Shown piece after piece: positions 1 to 6,529 of a stretch of DNA of 17,163 nucleotides; positions within the stretch are counted from its first letter, which is position 1; every line of letters begins with the position of its first letter. This stretch comes from an uncultured Clostridia bacterium (GTDB taxonomy: Bacteria; Bacillota; Clostridia; Oscillospirales; Acutalibacteraceae), in contig CAMVYG010000021.1 of the NCBI GenBank assembly GCA_947171615.1, positions 1-17,163 on the forward strand. The letters run 5' to 3'. The position numbers and the translations under genes were made by a program. The notes beneath the pieces are model-generated. The model did no database searches and was not told the DNA's origin. It saw only the letters and a program-made list of their open reading frames with translations.

Positions 1-1308
1 TCCCAGCGGTTGCTGGGCATGGCGACTGGAGATCCCGCGTCGGGCCAGCCGCTGCCGCAGCTCTTTCTGCGTCAGGGCAGGATATGCGGAAGAAAGGGCC
101 TTCAGGGGCGTAAGCTCCGGATCTTCCCAAAAAAGCTCCTGGGCAAAATATCCCAAAGCGGTGCGGGAAGAAAAGGAAAAGCTGCCCTCCAAAGCAGGAA
201 TTTCCCCCATCAGGGTCTTGAGCAAGGTAGATTTTCCGATCCCGTTAAAGCCGGAGATCACCACCTTTTCCCCGCCCCGAATGCAAAAGCTTAAAGCGGG
301 CAGCAAGGGGAAATCGTACCCCACCTTCAGCCGCTTTACCTGGAGCTGCTCTGCCTCTGTCACTGCGAGGGCGGAAAACCGGAACACGGGCCTGATCTCT
401 GCAAGGTCGGGGGCGTCCAGCCGCTCCAGGCGTTCCAGCTGCTTTCTTCTTCCCTGGGCCATTTTGGTGCGCTGCCCCGCAAGATTCCGGCGAATAAACT
501 CTTCCGTCCGCTTGATCTCCCGCTGCTGTGCGGTGTATCGGCGCAGGTAGTCCTCCCGCAGCGCCTCCCGCTTTTTCAGAAATTCCGAATAAGCGCCCCG
601 ATACTTTACGATTTTTCCCTCACTGATATCACAAATGGCCGTGACGGTCTTTTCCAGAAACTCATGGTCATGAGTCACCAGCAGAAAGGCGTTGTCCAGC
701 TCCGCCAAATACGTCCCCAGCCATGCCACCTGCTCCTGATCCAGAAAGTTTGTGGGTTCGTCCAGCAAAAGCACCTCCGGCCGCTCCAACAGCAATTTGG
801 CCAGAATCACCTTTGCACGCTGCCCGCCGCTCATTTTCCCCAGCGGACGCTCCTGGCCCAGGGCGTCCAGTCCCAGTCCGCAGACCACCTTGCTGATTCG
901 GGTATCGATCTCATAAAATCCCGCCGCTTCCAGTTTTTCCTGAAGCTCCGCCGCGTGGGAAAGCGCCTCCATATCTCCGTTTCCCGCCTGCTGATAGCAA
1001 GCTTCCAGCTCCTGCTCCAGCCCAAACAACGGCTCAAAGGCGGAGCGCAGAAATTCTCCCATGGAGCGCTTTCCATCGGCTTCGGCGTACTGATCCAGAT
1101 ATCCTACGGAGATACCCGGCTGCCAATCCACTCTTCCCTCGTCCGGGATCAGCTGCCCGGTGCAGAATTTGATGAGGGTGCTTTTTCCAACGCCGTTCTG
1201 CCCGACAATTCCAACATGCTCTCCCTTGTTCAACGTCATTCCAGCCCCGCGAAACAATACCGTTTCTCCAAAGGCATGGGAAAGCTCCTTTATTTCCAAA
1301 TAGCTCAT
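1..1308 (-). CDS. ABC-F family ATPase, 3' end cut by window edge
   Basis: A soluble twin-ATPase protein of the ABC-F family, which acts on the ribosome either as a translation factor or as an antibiotic-protection factor. The 436 visible codons stay open to the window edge, so the C-terminus is missing (family members are usually about 500-650 aa). Domain 1 has Walker A GQNGVGKST at residues 36-44, signature MSGGQ at 159-163 and Walker B VLLLDEPTN near 179-187. An Arg/Lys-rich inter-domain linker follows, containing RRNLAGQRTKMAQGRRK. Domain 2 opens with Walker A GFNGIGKST at 353-361. No membrane segments are seen. The ATG at 1306-1308 is preceded by AAGGA at a 9-nt distance. The gene is alone in its unit and sits behind a leader with a leader peptide and two terminators, which suggests inducible resistance. 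I cannot place it in a named ABC-F subfamily from sequence alone. Confidence 0.93.
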   Translation of the reverse strand, partial: MSYLEIKELSHAFGETVLFRGAGMTLNKGEHVGIVGQNGVGKSTLIKFCTGQLIPDEGRVDWQPGISVGYLDQYAEADGKRSMGEFLRSAFEPLFGLEQELEACYQQAGNGDMEALSHAAELQEKLEAAGFYEIDTRISKVVCGLGLDALGQERPLGKMSGGQRAKVILAKLLLERPEVLLLDEPTNFLDQEQVAWLGTYLAELDNAFLLVTHDHEFLEKTVTAICDISEGKIVKYRGAYSEFLKKREALREDYLRRYTAQQREIKRTEEFIRRNLAGQRTKMAQGRRKQLERLERLDAPDLAEIRPVFRFSALAVTEAEQLQVKRLKVGYDFPLLPALSFCIRGGEKVVISGFNGIGKSTLLKTLMGEIPALEGSFSFSSRTALGYFAQELFWEDPELTPLKALSSAYPALTQKELRQRLARRGISSRHAQQPLG

Positions 1309-1324
1309 AATATTTTATCCTTTC

Positions 1325-1365
1325 CAAAACAAAAAACAGGAAGCGAAATGAACTCCGCTTCCTGT
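1325..1365 (-). terminator. Leader terminator T2 upstream of ABC-F gene
   Basis: Read on the minus strand, a perfect 10-bp stem (ACAGGAAGCG with CGCTTCCTGT) and a 10-nt loop are followed at once by a T-rich run (TTTTTGTTTT). It lies only 17-57 nt before the ABC-F start codon and downstream of the promoter. It should therefore stop transcription before the gene unless it is disrupted. Confidence 0.85.
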
Positions 1366-1397
1366 AAAAACAAAAAACGGAAGGCCATAGCCCTCCG
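1366..1397 (-). terminator. Leader terminator T1 upstream of ABC-F gene
   Basis: On the minus strand an 8-bp stem (CGGAGGGC with GCCTTCCG, one G-T pair, loop TATG) is followed by TTTTTTGTTTTT. It abuts T2, giving two tandem intrinsic terminators within the leader of the ABC-F mRNA. Confidence 0.8.
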
Positions 1398-1412
1398 CAT
1401 TGAAAAGACACA

Positions 1413-1453
1413 GGGAAACAAGCGGACAGCGCTTTCGCTTCCGCGGGTTTCCC
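1413..1453 (-). promoter_or_regulatory. Long leader hairpin (possible switch arm)
   Basis: A long imperfect hairpin in the ABC-F leader RNA. The outer stem is GGGAAAC/GTTTCCC, the middle stem GCGGA/TCCGC and the inner stem AGCG/CGCT with an AAAG loop. The 3' arm contains CGCTT and CCTGT separated by 5 nt. These are complementary to the two halves of the 5' arm of terminator T2 (ACAGG and AAGCG), so this arm could act as an antiterminator. The structure is seen in the sequence; the switching role is inferred. Confidence 0.55.
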
Positions 1454-1484
1454 GATGACTGAAAATTGCGAACCCTGCTATGCC

Positions 1485-1517
1485 CTGTACAATGCCTCAT
1501 CGGCAGCATTTGTACAG
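1485..1517 (-). promoter_or_regulatory. Hairpin just after the leader peptide stop codon
   Basis: On the minus strand CTGTACAAATGC pairs with GCATTGTACAG, giving 11 bp with one bulged A and a 10-nt loop. It starts six nucleotides after the leader-peptide stop codon, within the footprint of a ribosome terminating or stalled on that short ORF. This is the usual position of the first structure in ribosome-mediated attenuators. Confidence 0.6.
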
Positions 1518-1523
1518 AGCTTC

Positions 1524-1559
1524 TCACCTGGCAAGCTGACTTTTCAACTGATATCCCAT
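1524..1559 (-). CDS. Leader peptide of ABC-F attenuator
   Basis: A short ORF of 11 codons plus TGA encodes MGYQLKSQLAR. The ATG follows a clear ribosome binding site (AGAGGAAA) with the GAGG core 8 nt upstream. The ORF lies about 55 nt downstream of the predicted transcription start and about 215 nt upstream of the ABC-F ATG, ahead of two hairpins and two terminators. Short ORFs in this position are known in drug-inducible ABC-F and erm leaders, where a drug-stalled ribosome changes the RNA fold and lets transcription proceed. The peptide has no motif I recognise as a specific arrest sequence. Its call as a translated leader rests on the ribosome binding site and the surrounding RNA architecture. 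Confidence 0.65.
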   Translation of the reverse strand: MGYQLKSQLAR

Positions 1560-1621
1560 GGAAATTTCCTCTTTTCCTGATACTGCTTCTCTCATTACAG
1601 AGGCAGTACTGCTTTGCGACT

Positions 1622-1650
1622 ATTCTAACATAAAGCTTTCAAAAAGTAAA
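1622..1650 (-). promoter_or_regulatory. Promoter of ABC-F leader
   Basis: On the minus strand a -35 TTTACT and a -10 TAGAAT are separated by 17 bp. It lies just after the stop codon of the upstream ATP-grasp gene. Transcription from here gives a leader of about 310 nt before the ABC-F start codon. Confidence 0.75.
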
Positions 1651-1666
1651 GACGAATCAATCATCG

Positions 1667-2704
1667 TCACTTCAAACCCGGGATCAGCTCCTTGTACACA
1701 TGCCACAGGCCGATGCGGTCCGGCGTGTGCTCCGGCTGCTGCCAGAAATCGTACCCGGGATAGTCGTTTCCTTCAATAATGGCAGGCCCGTTTGGGGTAA
1801 TGGCGCAGTCCCAGCCTACAAACCGCATGCCCGGTTCCTCCAGCGCCGCTTTCTTGCACAGCTCAATAGCTTCCTTCACATAGGGGATCTGATAGCCGAT
1901 CAGCGGAATCCCTGTGTCCGGATGTTTCTCCAAAGTAGTCAAAGCAGAAGTGTGCCCCACCCCGGTAATTTTTCCGGTTTCTCTGTCTACCGGGCAAAAC
2001 AGCCCTCCGTTTTCCAAATTATCCACAAACTTCCCACCGGCACCCGCTTTTACCACAGCATAGATACAGTGCGGCGTCCAGCTTCCCGGCTGCCCGGTGA
2101 GCAGCGTTACAATGCGAAGGGTATTGATAGCATAGGGATACAAAGTATTCATATCCTCATGCTGGCGCAGCTCCTGCTCCACAACGCCATAGCCGCCGTT
2201 CTTGATATAGTGAAACATATCTTCTATGCTTTTAAAATCGGCTTTTTTGAGCCGCTGGATCCCCTTGCCACTTTCGCCCACGTCTGGCTTTGCGAAAACA
2301 GCCTCTTTCCCCTCTAAAAATGCGCCGAAGCTTTCCTCGGTCATGTCTTCGACCACCAGAAATTCTCTGCCCAGATAGTCGCGAAACCGGGAATCAAACT
2401 GGGCCTTGTGGTCAAAAATTTCAGCAGTTTCCGGGTTGTTCACCATGGTGATCAGCCTTTTATTTCTAAGCCTGGTCACATAGGTATCCCGGTGTTTGCC
2501 GTTCATATCATAGAAGCCAAACATCACATAGTCGTGATAACCTGCCCCATACCGCACAGAGCACCACAGCATATCGCAAAACAGCCGGGCCTTGCTTTTT
2601 CCCGAGCGCTCCTTTGCCTTTTCCAGAGATTTATTTAATTCCTCCAGCCGGACGCCGCTTAGCACCCTACTGATATAACCCAATTTTGAAAAAAATTTCG
2701 GCAT
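1667..2704 (-). CDS. Sugar-transfer-associated-type ATP-grasp protein
   Basis: A 345-aa protein resembling the ATP-grasp group often annotated as sugar-transfer associated (ATPgrasp_ST type, related to alpha-L-glutamate ligases). Such enzymes typically join a carboxylate to an amine using ATP, often in cell-surface polymer synthesis; the substrate here is unknown. Visible features are a Lys/Gly-rich ATP-binding stretch (FAKPDVGESGKGIQRL, about residues 137-152), the central INTLRIVTLL strand, and a C-terminal metal/ATP-binding block around WDCAITPNGPAIIEGND, where Glu and Asn would bind metal. No signal peptide or membrane segment is seen. The ATG at 2702-2704 has AAGGAG 12 nt upstream, a rather long spacing. 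It has its own promoter (2771-2799) and is not in an obvious glycan cluster, so context does not reveal the substrate. Confidence 0.8.
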   Translation of the reverse strand: MPKFFSKLGYISRVLSGVRLEELNKSLEKAKERSGKSKARLFCDMLWCSVRYGAGYHDYVMFGFYDMNGKHRDTYVTRLRNKRLITMVNNPETAEIFDHKAQFDSRFRDYLGREFLVVEDMTEESFGAFLEGKEAVFAKPDVGESGKGIQRLKKADFKSIEDMFHYIKNGGYGVVEQELRQHEDMNTLYPYAINTLRIVTLLTGQPGSWTPHCIYAVVKAGAGGKFVDNLENGGLFCPVDRETGKITGVGHTSALTTLEKHPDTGIPLIGYQIPYVKEAIELCKKAALEEPGMRFVGWDCAITPNGPAIIEGNDYPGYDFWQQPEHTPDRIGLWHVYKELIPGLK

Positions 2705-2739
2705 CTTACAAAACCGCTCCTTTACCGTTCTTGACCTTA

Positions 2740-2771
2740 TCCAGTATCCAGGATCTAGAATCTAGTATCTA
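2740..2771. repeat. Short-word repeat tract in ATP-grasp 5' UTR
   Basis: A run of degenerate 7-10-bp words (CCAGTATC, CAGGATC, TAGAATC, TAGTATC) just downstream of the promoter. The same word family appears at 12871-12906 (GCTGGA, GCTGGATA, CTGGACA). Function unknown. Confidence 0.5.
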
Positions 2772-2799
2772 TTATATCACTGCCTTCCTCCTGGGGCAA
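2771..2799 (-). promoter_or_regulatory. Promoter of ATP-grasp gene
   Basis: On the minus strand a -35 TTGCCC and a consensus -10 TATAAT are separated by 17 bp. It lies just past the pckG terminator, so the ATP-grasp gene is a separate transcription unit. Confidence 0.75.
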
Positions 2800-2812
2800 G
2801 TCCTCAAACAGC

Positions 2813-2850
2813 AAAGGACGGCAGACAAGGTTTTTTGTCTGCCGTCCTTT
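2813..2850 (-). terminator. Terminator of pckG
   Basis: A perfect 16-bp inverted repeat (AAAGGACGGCAGACAA and its complement) with a 6-nt loop, about 60 nt after the pckG stop codon. The following T tract is short on the minus strand (CCTTTGCTGTTTG), but the stem is very stable and could also stop plus-strand transcription. Confidence 0.8.
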
Positions 2851-2907
2851 TATGCTGTTATGGGGTTGAAATGCACTTCGGCACTCTCGCCGAATGCAGG
2901 AAATATC

Positions 2908-4683
2908 TTACTGGCAGTTCTTCTTGAGGGTCTCCAGCTCGGTACGGAGAGCGGCGGGAAGCTTATCGCCAAACTGCTTGTAGAATTCCTCTACACCGGC
3001 AGCCTCCTTGGCCCACTTCGCCTTATCGACCTCCAAAATGCCCTTCAGGGTATCGATGGAGAAGTCCGTAAGGCCTTCCAGATTGATATCCTCGGCATGG
3101 GGTACAAAGCCAATGGGCGTCTCTACTGCGTCCACAGTGCCTTCGCAGCGCTTGAGAATCCACTCCAGCACGCGGAGATTATCGCCGAAGCCGGGCCAAA
3201 TGAAGTGGCCTTCCTCGTCTACACGGAACCAGTTGACGTTGAAGATCTTGGGAGCCTTGTCGCCCAGCTTTTCGCCCATCTCGATCCAATGCTGGAAATA
3301 ATCGCCCATATTATAGCCGCAGAAGGGCAGCATTGCCATGGGGTCGCGGCGTACTACGCCTACAGCGCCGGCAGCGGCGGCAGTGGTCTCAGAGCCGGTA
3401 ATGGAGCCGATGAACACACCGTTGTTCCAGCTGCGGGACTGATAGACCAGGGGTACTGTATCGGGGCGGCGTCCACCGAAGATAATGGCGGAAACCGGCA
3501 CGCCCTTGGGATTTTCAAATTCGCTGGAAAGGCAGGGGCAGTTGGCCGTGGGGGCGGTAAAGCGGCTGTTGGGATGGGCCAGCTTGTTGCCGTCCGCAAT
3601 ATAATCGGGGCCGTTTACGTGCTCGCCCTTCCACTCCTCCGCGTTAACAGGAGGATTCTTATCCAGAGACTCCCACCACACAGTATTGTCGTCCAGGTTC
3701 CGGGCCACGTTGGTGAAGATGGTGCCCTTCTGGGTGGAGATCAGCGCGTTGGGGTTGGACTTCATATTGGTGCCGGGGGCCACGCCGAAGAAGCCGTTTT
3801 CGGGGTTGATGGCATACAGTCTGCCGTCCTCACCGGGACGCATCCAGGCAATGTCGTCGCCTACTGTCCACACCTTGTAGCCCTTAGCCTTGTAGCCTTC
3901 CGGCGGGATCATCATAGCCAGGTTGGTCTTGCCGCAGGCAGAGGGGAACGCAGCGCAGACATACTTTACCTCGCCCTTGGGATTCTCAATACCCAGAATC
4001 AACATATGCTCTGCCATCCAGCCTTCGTTCTTGGCCTGATAGGAAGCAATGCGCAGCGCAAAGCACTTCTTGCCCAGCAGCACGTTGCCGCCGTAAGCGG
4101 AATTTACGGAAATAATGGTGTTGTCCTCGGGGAACTGGCAGATCCAGCGCTTTTCGGGATCCACATCGCACTTGGCATGAAGACCCTTTACCCAGTCTTC
4201 ACTGTCGCCCAGCACATCCAGCACCTTCTGGCCCACGCGGGTCATGATGGACATGTTCAGAACAACGTAAATGGAATCGGTCAGCTCCACGCCGATCTTG
4301 GCCAGCGGAGAACCCACAGGGCCCATGGAATAGGGGATCACATACATGGTGCGTCCCTTGTAGGTACCCCGGGCAATATCGTACAGCATTTTATAAGCTT
4401 CCTGGGGGTCCTTCCAGTGGTTGGTGGGACCTGCATCTTCTTCCCTGCGGGAGCAGATCAGGGTGCGGTCCTCTACACGGGCCACATCGTTGGGGGCAGT
4501 TCTGTGATAGTAGCAGCCAGGCAGCTTTTCTTCGTTCAGCTTGATCATTTCACCGGTCTGGCAAGCCTCCTTGCGCAGAGCCTCCAGCTGTTCCTCACTG
4601 CCGTCGATCCAAACAACCTGATCGGGAGTGACCAGCGCTTTCATTTCCTCGATCCAACTGAGGACGGACTTATTGTTGGTCAT
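2908..4683 (-). CDS. pckG: Phosphoenolpyruvate carboxykinase (GTP)
   Basis: A 591-aa cytosolic enzyme interconverting oxaloacetate and phosphoenolpyruvate with GTP/GDP, at the PEP-oxaloacetate node. In fermenting anaerobes it can run in either the gluconeogenic or the CO2-fixing direction. Length and motifs fit the GTP-dependent family: the kinase-1 loop FPSACGKTNLAM at about 246-257 with the hallmark Cys250 and Lys252, and the metal/nucleotide motif GDDIAWM at 275-281. Family blocks such as YVIPYSMGP, NSAYGGN and PHAEDINLEGL are also present. The start is the ATG at 4681-4683, preceded by AAGGAG at 8 nt; an upstream in-frame codon would give a longer product but lacks this site. It has its own promoter (4749-4777) and terminator (2813-2850), so it is monocistronic. 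The ATP-type enzyme is more familiar in clostridia. The call is secure. Confidence 0.98.
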   Translation of the reverse strand: MTNNKSVLSWIEEMKALVTPDQVVWIDGSEEQLEALRKEACQTGEMIKLNEEKLPGCYYHRTAPNDVARVEDRTLICSRREEDAGPTNHWKDPQEAYKMLYDIARGTYKGRTMYVIPYSMGPVGSPLAKIGVELTDSIYVVLNMSIMTRVGQKVLDVLGDSEDWVKGLHAKCDVDPEKRWICQFPEDNTIISVNSAYGGNVLLGKKCFALRIASYQAKNEGWMAEHMLILGIENPKGEVKYVCAAFPSACGKTNLAMMIPPEGYKAKGYKVWTVGDDIAWMRPGEDGRLYAINPENGFFGVAPGTNMKSNPNALISTQKGTIFTNVARNLDDNTVWWESLDKNPPVNAEEWKGEHVNGPDYIADGNKLAHPNSRFTAPTANCPCLSSEFENPKGVPVSAIIFGGRRPDTVPLVYQSRSWNNGVFIGSITGSETTAAAAGAVGVVRRDPMAMLPFCGYNMGDYFQHWIEMGEKLGDKAPKIFNVNWFRVDEEGHFIWPGFGDNLRVLEWILKRCEGTVDAVETPIGFVPHAEDINLEGLTDFSIDTLKGILEVDKAKWAKEAAGVEEFYKQFGDKLPAALRTELETLKKNCQ

Positions 4684-4748
4684 GTTTATTTCTCCTTTCG
4701 CCCAATGGCAAATCAATGCATAATTTTGGGTCCTTGTAGCCCAGTTTT

Positions 4749-4777
4749 ATTCTATCACAGGCACGCCGGAGAATCAA
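4749..4777 (-). promoter_or_regulatory. Promoter of pckG
   Basis: On the minus strand a -35 TTGATT, a 17-bp spacer and a -10 TAGAAT lie about 65 nt upstream of the pckG ATG. Confidence 0.8.
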
Positions 4778-5029
4778 TGAAAATTTTGTTAAATTTGGGA
4801 AAGAAAAGCGCTGCGGCCCTGCTTGCGGCTCGTTATTCACCATTGATTGTTCGCAGTAAATGCGAATTGAACCACCAGCAAACCGGCAGGGGTGCATATC
4901 AAGCGCCTACTGATAACAAACCCTACGCCCCTCTGCCACAGCAAATTCTTTTTGGCTCAGAACGCCAGGGGAATAAGGCGGCTAAAGGTTGAAACAGAAT
5001 TTATCCTACTATCTCCTGCTGTAACATTG
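4778..5029. other. Intergenic region with long-range hairpin, no gene seen
   Basis: About 250 bp between the pckG promoter and the minus-strand XRE gene without a convincing gene. Short open frames here lack ribosome binding sites and recognisable domains. Within it, 4885-4937 forms an imperfect long hairpin: GGCA and GGGG near one end are complementary to CCCC and TGCC near the other, with a long loop. It could be a structured RNA or the remnant of a mobile element next to the regulator island. I see no tRNA. Confidence 0.4.
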
Positions 5030-5344
5030 TCATTCTGTTTTCAGAACGGCAGTGAAATGCTCCCGCACTCTTTTTAAATTTGGATAAAGATTTTTAACAA
5101 ATTCAGGCATAAAGAAGGCTTCCATAGGAATACCATAAAACCGACAGAGCAAATGCAGGGTAAAAATATTCGGTACAGTCTTCCCCATTTCATAATAGGA
5201 ATAAGTAGAGCGGGAAATTTGCAGGAATTCTGCCACGGTCTCCTGTTTTAGTCCTGCATTAACCCGCAGAGTGCGAAGCACAACGGGAAGCTGTGCGCGT
5301 TGTTCCTTTTGAATACGGCTTCTTTTAAGAGCTAATTTTTCCAT
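5030..5344 (-). CDS. XRE-family transcriptional regulator
   Basis: A 104-aa small DNA-binding protein with one XRE/Cro-type helix-turn-helix. The HTH spans roughly residues 21-75: LRTLRVNAGLKQETVAEFLQ, then ISRSTYSYYEMGKTVPN, then a helix 5 region ending LCRFYGIPMEAFF. The start is the ATG at 5342-5344, with GGAGG 8 nt upstream. In-frame codons further upstream would run through the palindromic operator and are unlikely. It is divergent from the regulator at 5470 across a 125-bp region holding the 9-bp perfect inverted repeat at 5366-5390, which suggests autoregulation or cross-regulation. The short Lys/Arg-rich tail carries no second domain. The target is unknown, and the island is AT-richer than its surroundings. 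Confidence 0.85.
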   Translation of the reverse strand: MEKLALKRSRIQKEQRAQLPVVLRTLRVNAGLKQETVAEFLQISRSTYSYYEMGKTVPNIFTLHLLCRFYGIPMEAFFMPEFVKNLYPNLKRVREHFTAVLKTE

Positions 5345-5365
5345 ATTAGTCGCCTCCGAATATTT

Positions 5366-5390
5366 CAATATGAGCATATATCTCATATTG
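5366..5390. promoter_or_regulatory. Palindromic operator between divergent XRE genes
   Basis: A perfect inverted repeat CAATATGAG-7 bp-CTCATATTG. It ends 3 bp before the -35 of the plus-strand regulator and lies about 20 bp upstream of the minus-strand start codon. It is a strong candidate for binding by one or both XRE proteins. Confidence 0.7.
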
Positions 5391-5393
5391 TGT

Positions 5394-5422
5394 TTGATAG
5401 ATGAGAAAATAACCTGTACGAT
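5394..5422 (+). promoter_or_regulatory. Promoter of plus-strand XRE gene
   Basis: A -35 TTGATA and a -10 TACGAT with a 17-bp spacer, directly beside the palindrome and about 48 nt before the start codon at 5470. Confidence 0.6.
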
Positions 5423-5469
5423 ACCAAATAGTAATTCTGTCTGGTAGAGCACAGGGAGGGGAAACGCTG

Positions 5470-5805
5470 ATGATGAATTTGCGAACCTTGCGAATCGAAA
5501 AAGGCTTCACTGTAGAAAAAATGGCAGAATTTCTTGGCTTAAATCCTTCCACTTACGGCCAGTATGAAAGCGGCGTTCGGGAACCGAATTTTTCCACTCT
5601 AAAGGATCTCTCAGAAAAACTCAATGTAACAGTAGATTTCCTGATCGGACATACCAATATGCGGGAGCCGCTTCCGCCCATAGATGATGAACTGTATTTT
5701 GAAATCAAACGTATCAAAAACACTCGCGTAAAAATGGCGGTTTTGACTTTGCTAAAGGAAATGAAAGAAACCGATGCGCCTGCTTCCGTTGTGAAACCCT
5801 ATTAA
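5470..5805 (+). CDS. XRE-family transcriptional regulator
   Basis: A 111-aa protein with an N-terminal XRE helix-turn-helix at about residues 3-60 (LRTLRIEKGFTVEKMAEFLG, then LNPSTYGQYESGVREPN, ending VTVDFLIGHT). A roughly 50-aa helical charged tail follows. The HTH resembles Cro/CI repressors of phages and mobile elements. The start has two adjacent ATG codons (5470 and 5473) behind GGGAGGGG at 8 nt; either could be used. It is divergent from the regulator at 5030-5344 and followed by another XRE gene 88 bp downstream. The target is unknown; self-regulation through the palindrome at 5366-5390 is inferred. Confidence 0.85.
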   Translation: MMNLRTLRIEKGFTVEKMAEFLGLNPSTYGQYESGVREPNFSTLKDLSEKLNVTVDFLIGHTNMREPLPPIDDELYFEIKRIKNTRVKMAVLTLLKEMKETDAPASVVKPY

Positions 5806-5844
5806 CTGTAAAAGTCAAGTTGGCCATTAGCGGTTTCTATCGTT

Positions 5845-5879
5845 TTGACTCCCGGAAAAATGGCCCATAATTAGGCCAT
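5845..5879 (+). promoter_or_regulatory. Promoter/operator of third XRE gene
   Basis: A TTGACT (5845-5850) and a CATAAT (5866-5871) with a short 15-bp spacer form a weak promoter candidate. The inverted repeat ATGGCC-8 bp-GGCCAT (5860-5879) spans the -10 element. A repressor bound there would block this promoter. Confidence 0.5.
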
Positions 5880-5893
5880 CGGGTGGTGAACTT

Positions 5894-6193
5894 ATGGAAT
5901 ATAATCTGCTTGCTATCGGTAAGAGAATCGCTGATTTAAGGAAACTGCATGGAATGACACAGGATGTATTGGGTGAACATTTGGGAATCACCGGCAAACA
6001 GATTGCCCGTGTGGAATATGGAACCAGTAGTCTTACTCCGAAAAACTACCTCAAAGTCAGCGAGTTATTTTCTGTGAGCTTGGACTATCTTTTTACAGGA
6101 AATTTGGAAAAGCCATTAAATGATTGCGTAACTGAATTTTTAAAGCAGGCTTCCGCTGAAAAGCGGAGATTCTTGACGAAACCTCTACAATAA
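5894..6193 (+). CDS. XRE-family transcriptional regulator
   Basis: A 99-aa protein with an XRE helix-turn-helix at about residues 6-66. IGKRIADLRKLHGMTQDVLG is followed by GITGKQIARVEYGTSSLTPK, then VSLDYLFTG, a common ending of Cro/CI-like domains. The tail is a short Lys/Arg-rich helix. The start ATG at 5894 has a modest GGTGGTG ribosome binding site. It is co-directional with the regulator at 5470 but has its own promoter/operator candidate. It ends about 85 bp before a strong terminator. With its neighbours it forms a three-regulator island without an attached structural gene; the target is unknown. Confidence 0.85.
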   Translation: MEYNLLAIGKRIADLRKLHGMTQDVLGEHLGITGKQIARVEYGTSSLTPKNYLKVSELFSVSLDYLFTGNLEKPLNDCVTEFLKQASAEKRRFLTKPLQ

Positions 6194-6279
6194 AGTGTAA
6201 AGCTCCCTCTGACGGTTGTCAAGAGGTTGCATTTGTCGACTTCAGTCAGAATCTGCCCTTTTTGCTGTGCTTTCCATTA

Positions 6280-6320
6280 TAAAACCCTTGCCTTCCCTTT
6301 CAGGGAAGGCAAGGGTTTTA
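6280..6320. terminator. Bidirectional intrinsic terminator
   Basis: A perfect 19-bp inverted repeat (arms 6280-6298 and 6302-6320) with a 3-nt loop and A/T-rich arm ends. It separates the plus-strand XRE genes from the minus-strand nrdG unit that converges on it, so it probably works in both directions. Confidence 0.9.
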
Positions 6321-6345
6321 TGCTAATTTATCAATCACTACTCAC

Positions 6346-6464
6346 TGTCATTCCGAGCGGAGCGAGGAATCTCGAATAGAAGAAACCGGCGCATAAAAAG
6401 AGTTTTGTACCCGCTGGCTGAGATGTAGTCGAGATTCTTCGTCACTACGTTCCTCAGAATGACA
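6346..6464. repeat. MITE-like palindromic repeat, copy 1
   Basis: About 119 bp flanked by imperfect terminal inverted repeats. The left end TGTCATTCCGAG...GGAATCTCGA mirrors the right end TCGAGATTCTTCG...CAGAATGACA. A second copy is at 12709-12844, with the same ends and a shared core (GCGCATAAAAAG and CCGCTG...GA). Similarity extends about 25 bp beyond both ends (ATCAATCA on the left, AGTGAAAA on the right). There is no coding capacity. This is consistent with a non-autonomous mobile element or REP-like family; no transposase is in the window. Confidence 0.8.
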
Positions 6465-6495
6465 ATAAGTGCAGTGAAAAAGTATGAATATATCC

Positions 6496-6518
6496 GAAAA
6501 AACCTATCCCGGTTTTCC
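6496..6518 (-). terminator. Weak terminator after nrdG
   Basis: On the minus strand a GAAAACC/GGTTTT stem with a 6-nt loop and a short T run lies about 12 nt after the nrdG stop codon. The stem is short; the main stop may be the strong hairpin at 6280-6320. Confidence 0.4.
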
Positions 6519-6529
6519 AAACGAAAGGC

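Noticed and set aside
664..1458. Plus-strand open frame of 264 codons overlapping the ABC-F gene
   Set aside because: It is antisense to Walker and signature motifs of the ABC-F protein, has no ribosome binding site and shows no domain.
1485..1650. T-box riboswitch upstream of the ABC-F gene
   Set aside because: The leader has terminators but no AGGGTGG-type T-box sequence and no Stem I. The short ORF with ribosome binding site fits leader-peptide attenuation better.
2740..2771. CRISPR-like repeats
   Set aside because: The words are short, degenerate and adjacent, without regular spacers. No CRISPR array or cas gene is visible anywhere in the window.
2686..4992. Plus-strand open frame of 768 codons opposite pckG
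   Set aside because: It is fully antisense to the unmistakable PEP carboxykinase, has no recognisable domain, and is a by-product of codon use in GC-rich sequence. The same applies to plus-strand frames opposite nrdD (8936-10255) and aspS (10863-12668).
4892..5077. Plus-strand ORF of 61 codons in the pckG/XRE gap
   Set aside because: There is no ribosome binding site or family resemblance, and it runs into the 3' end of the minus-strand XRE gene. Treated as noncoding.
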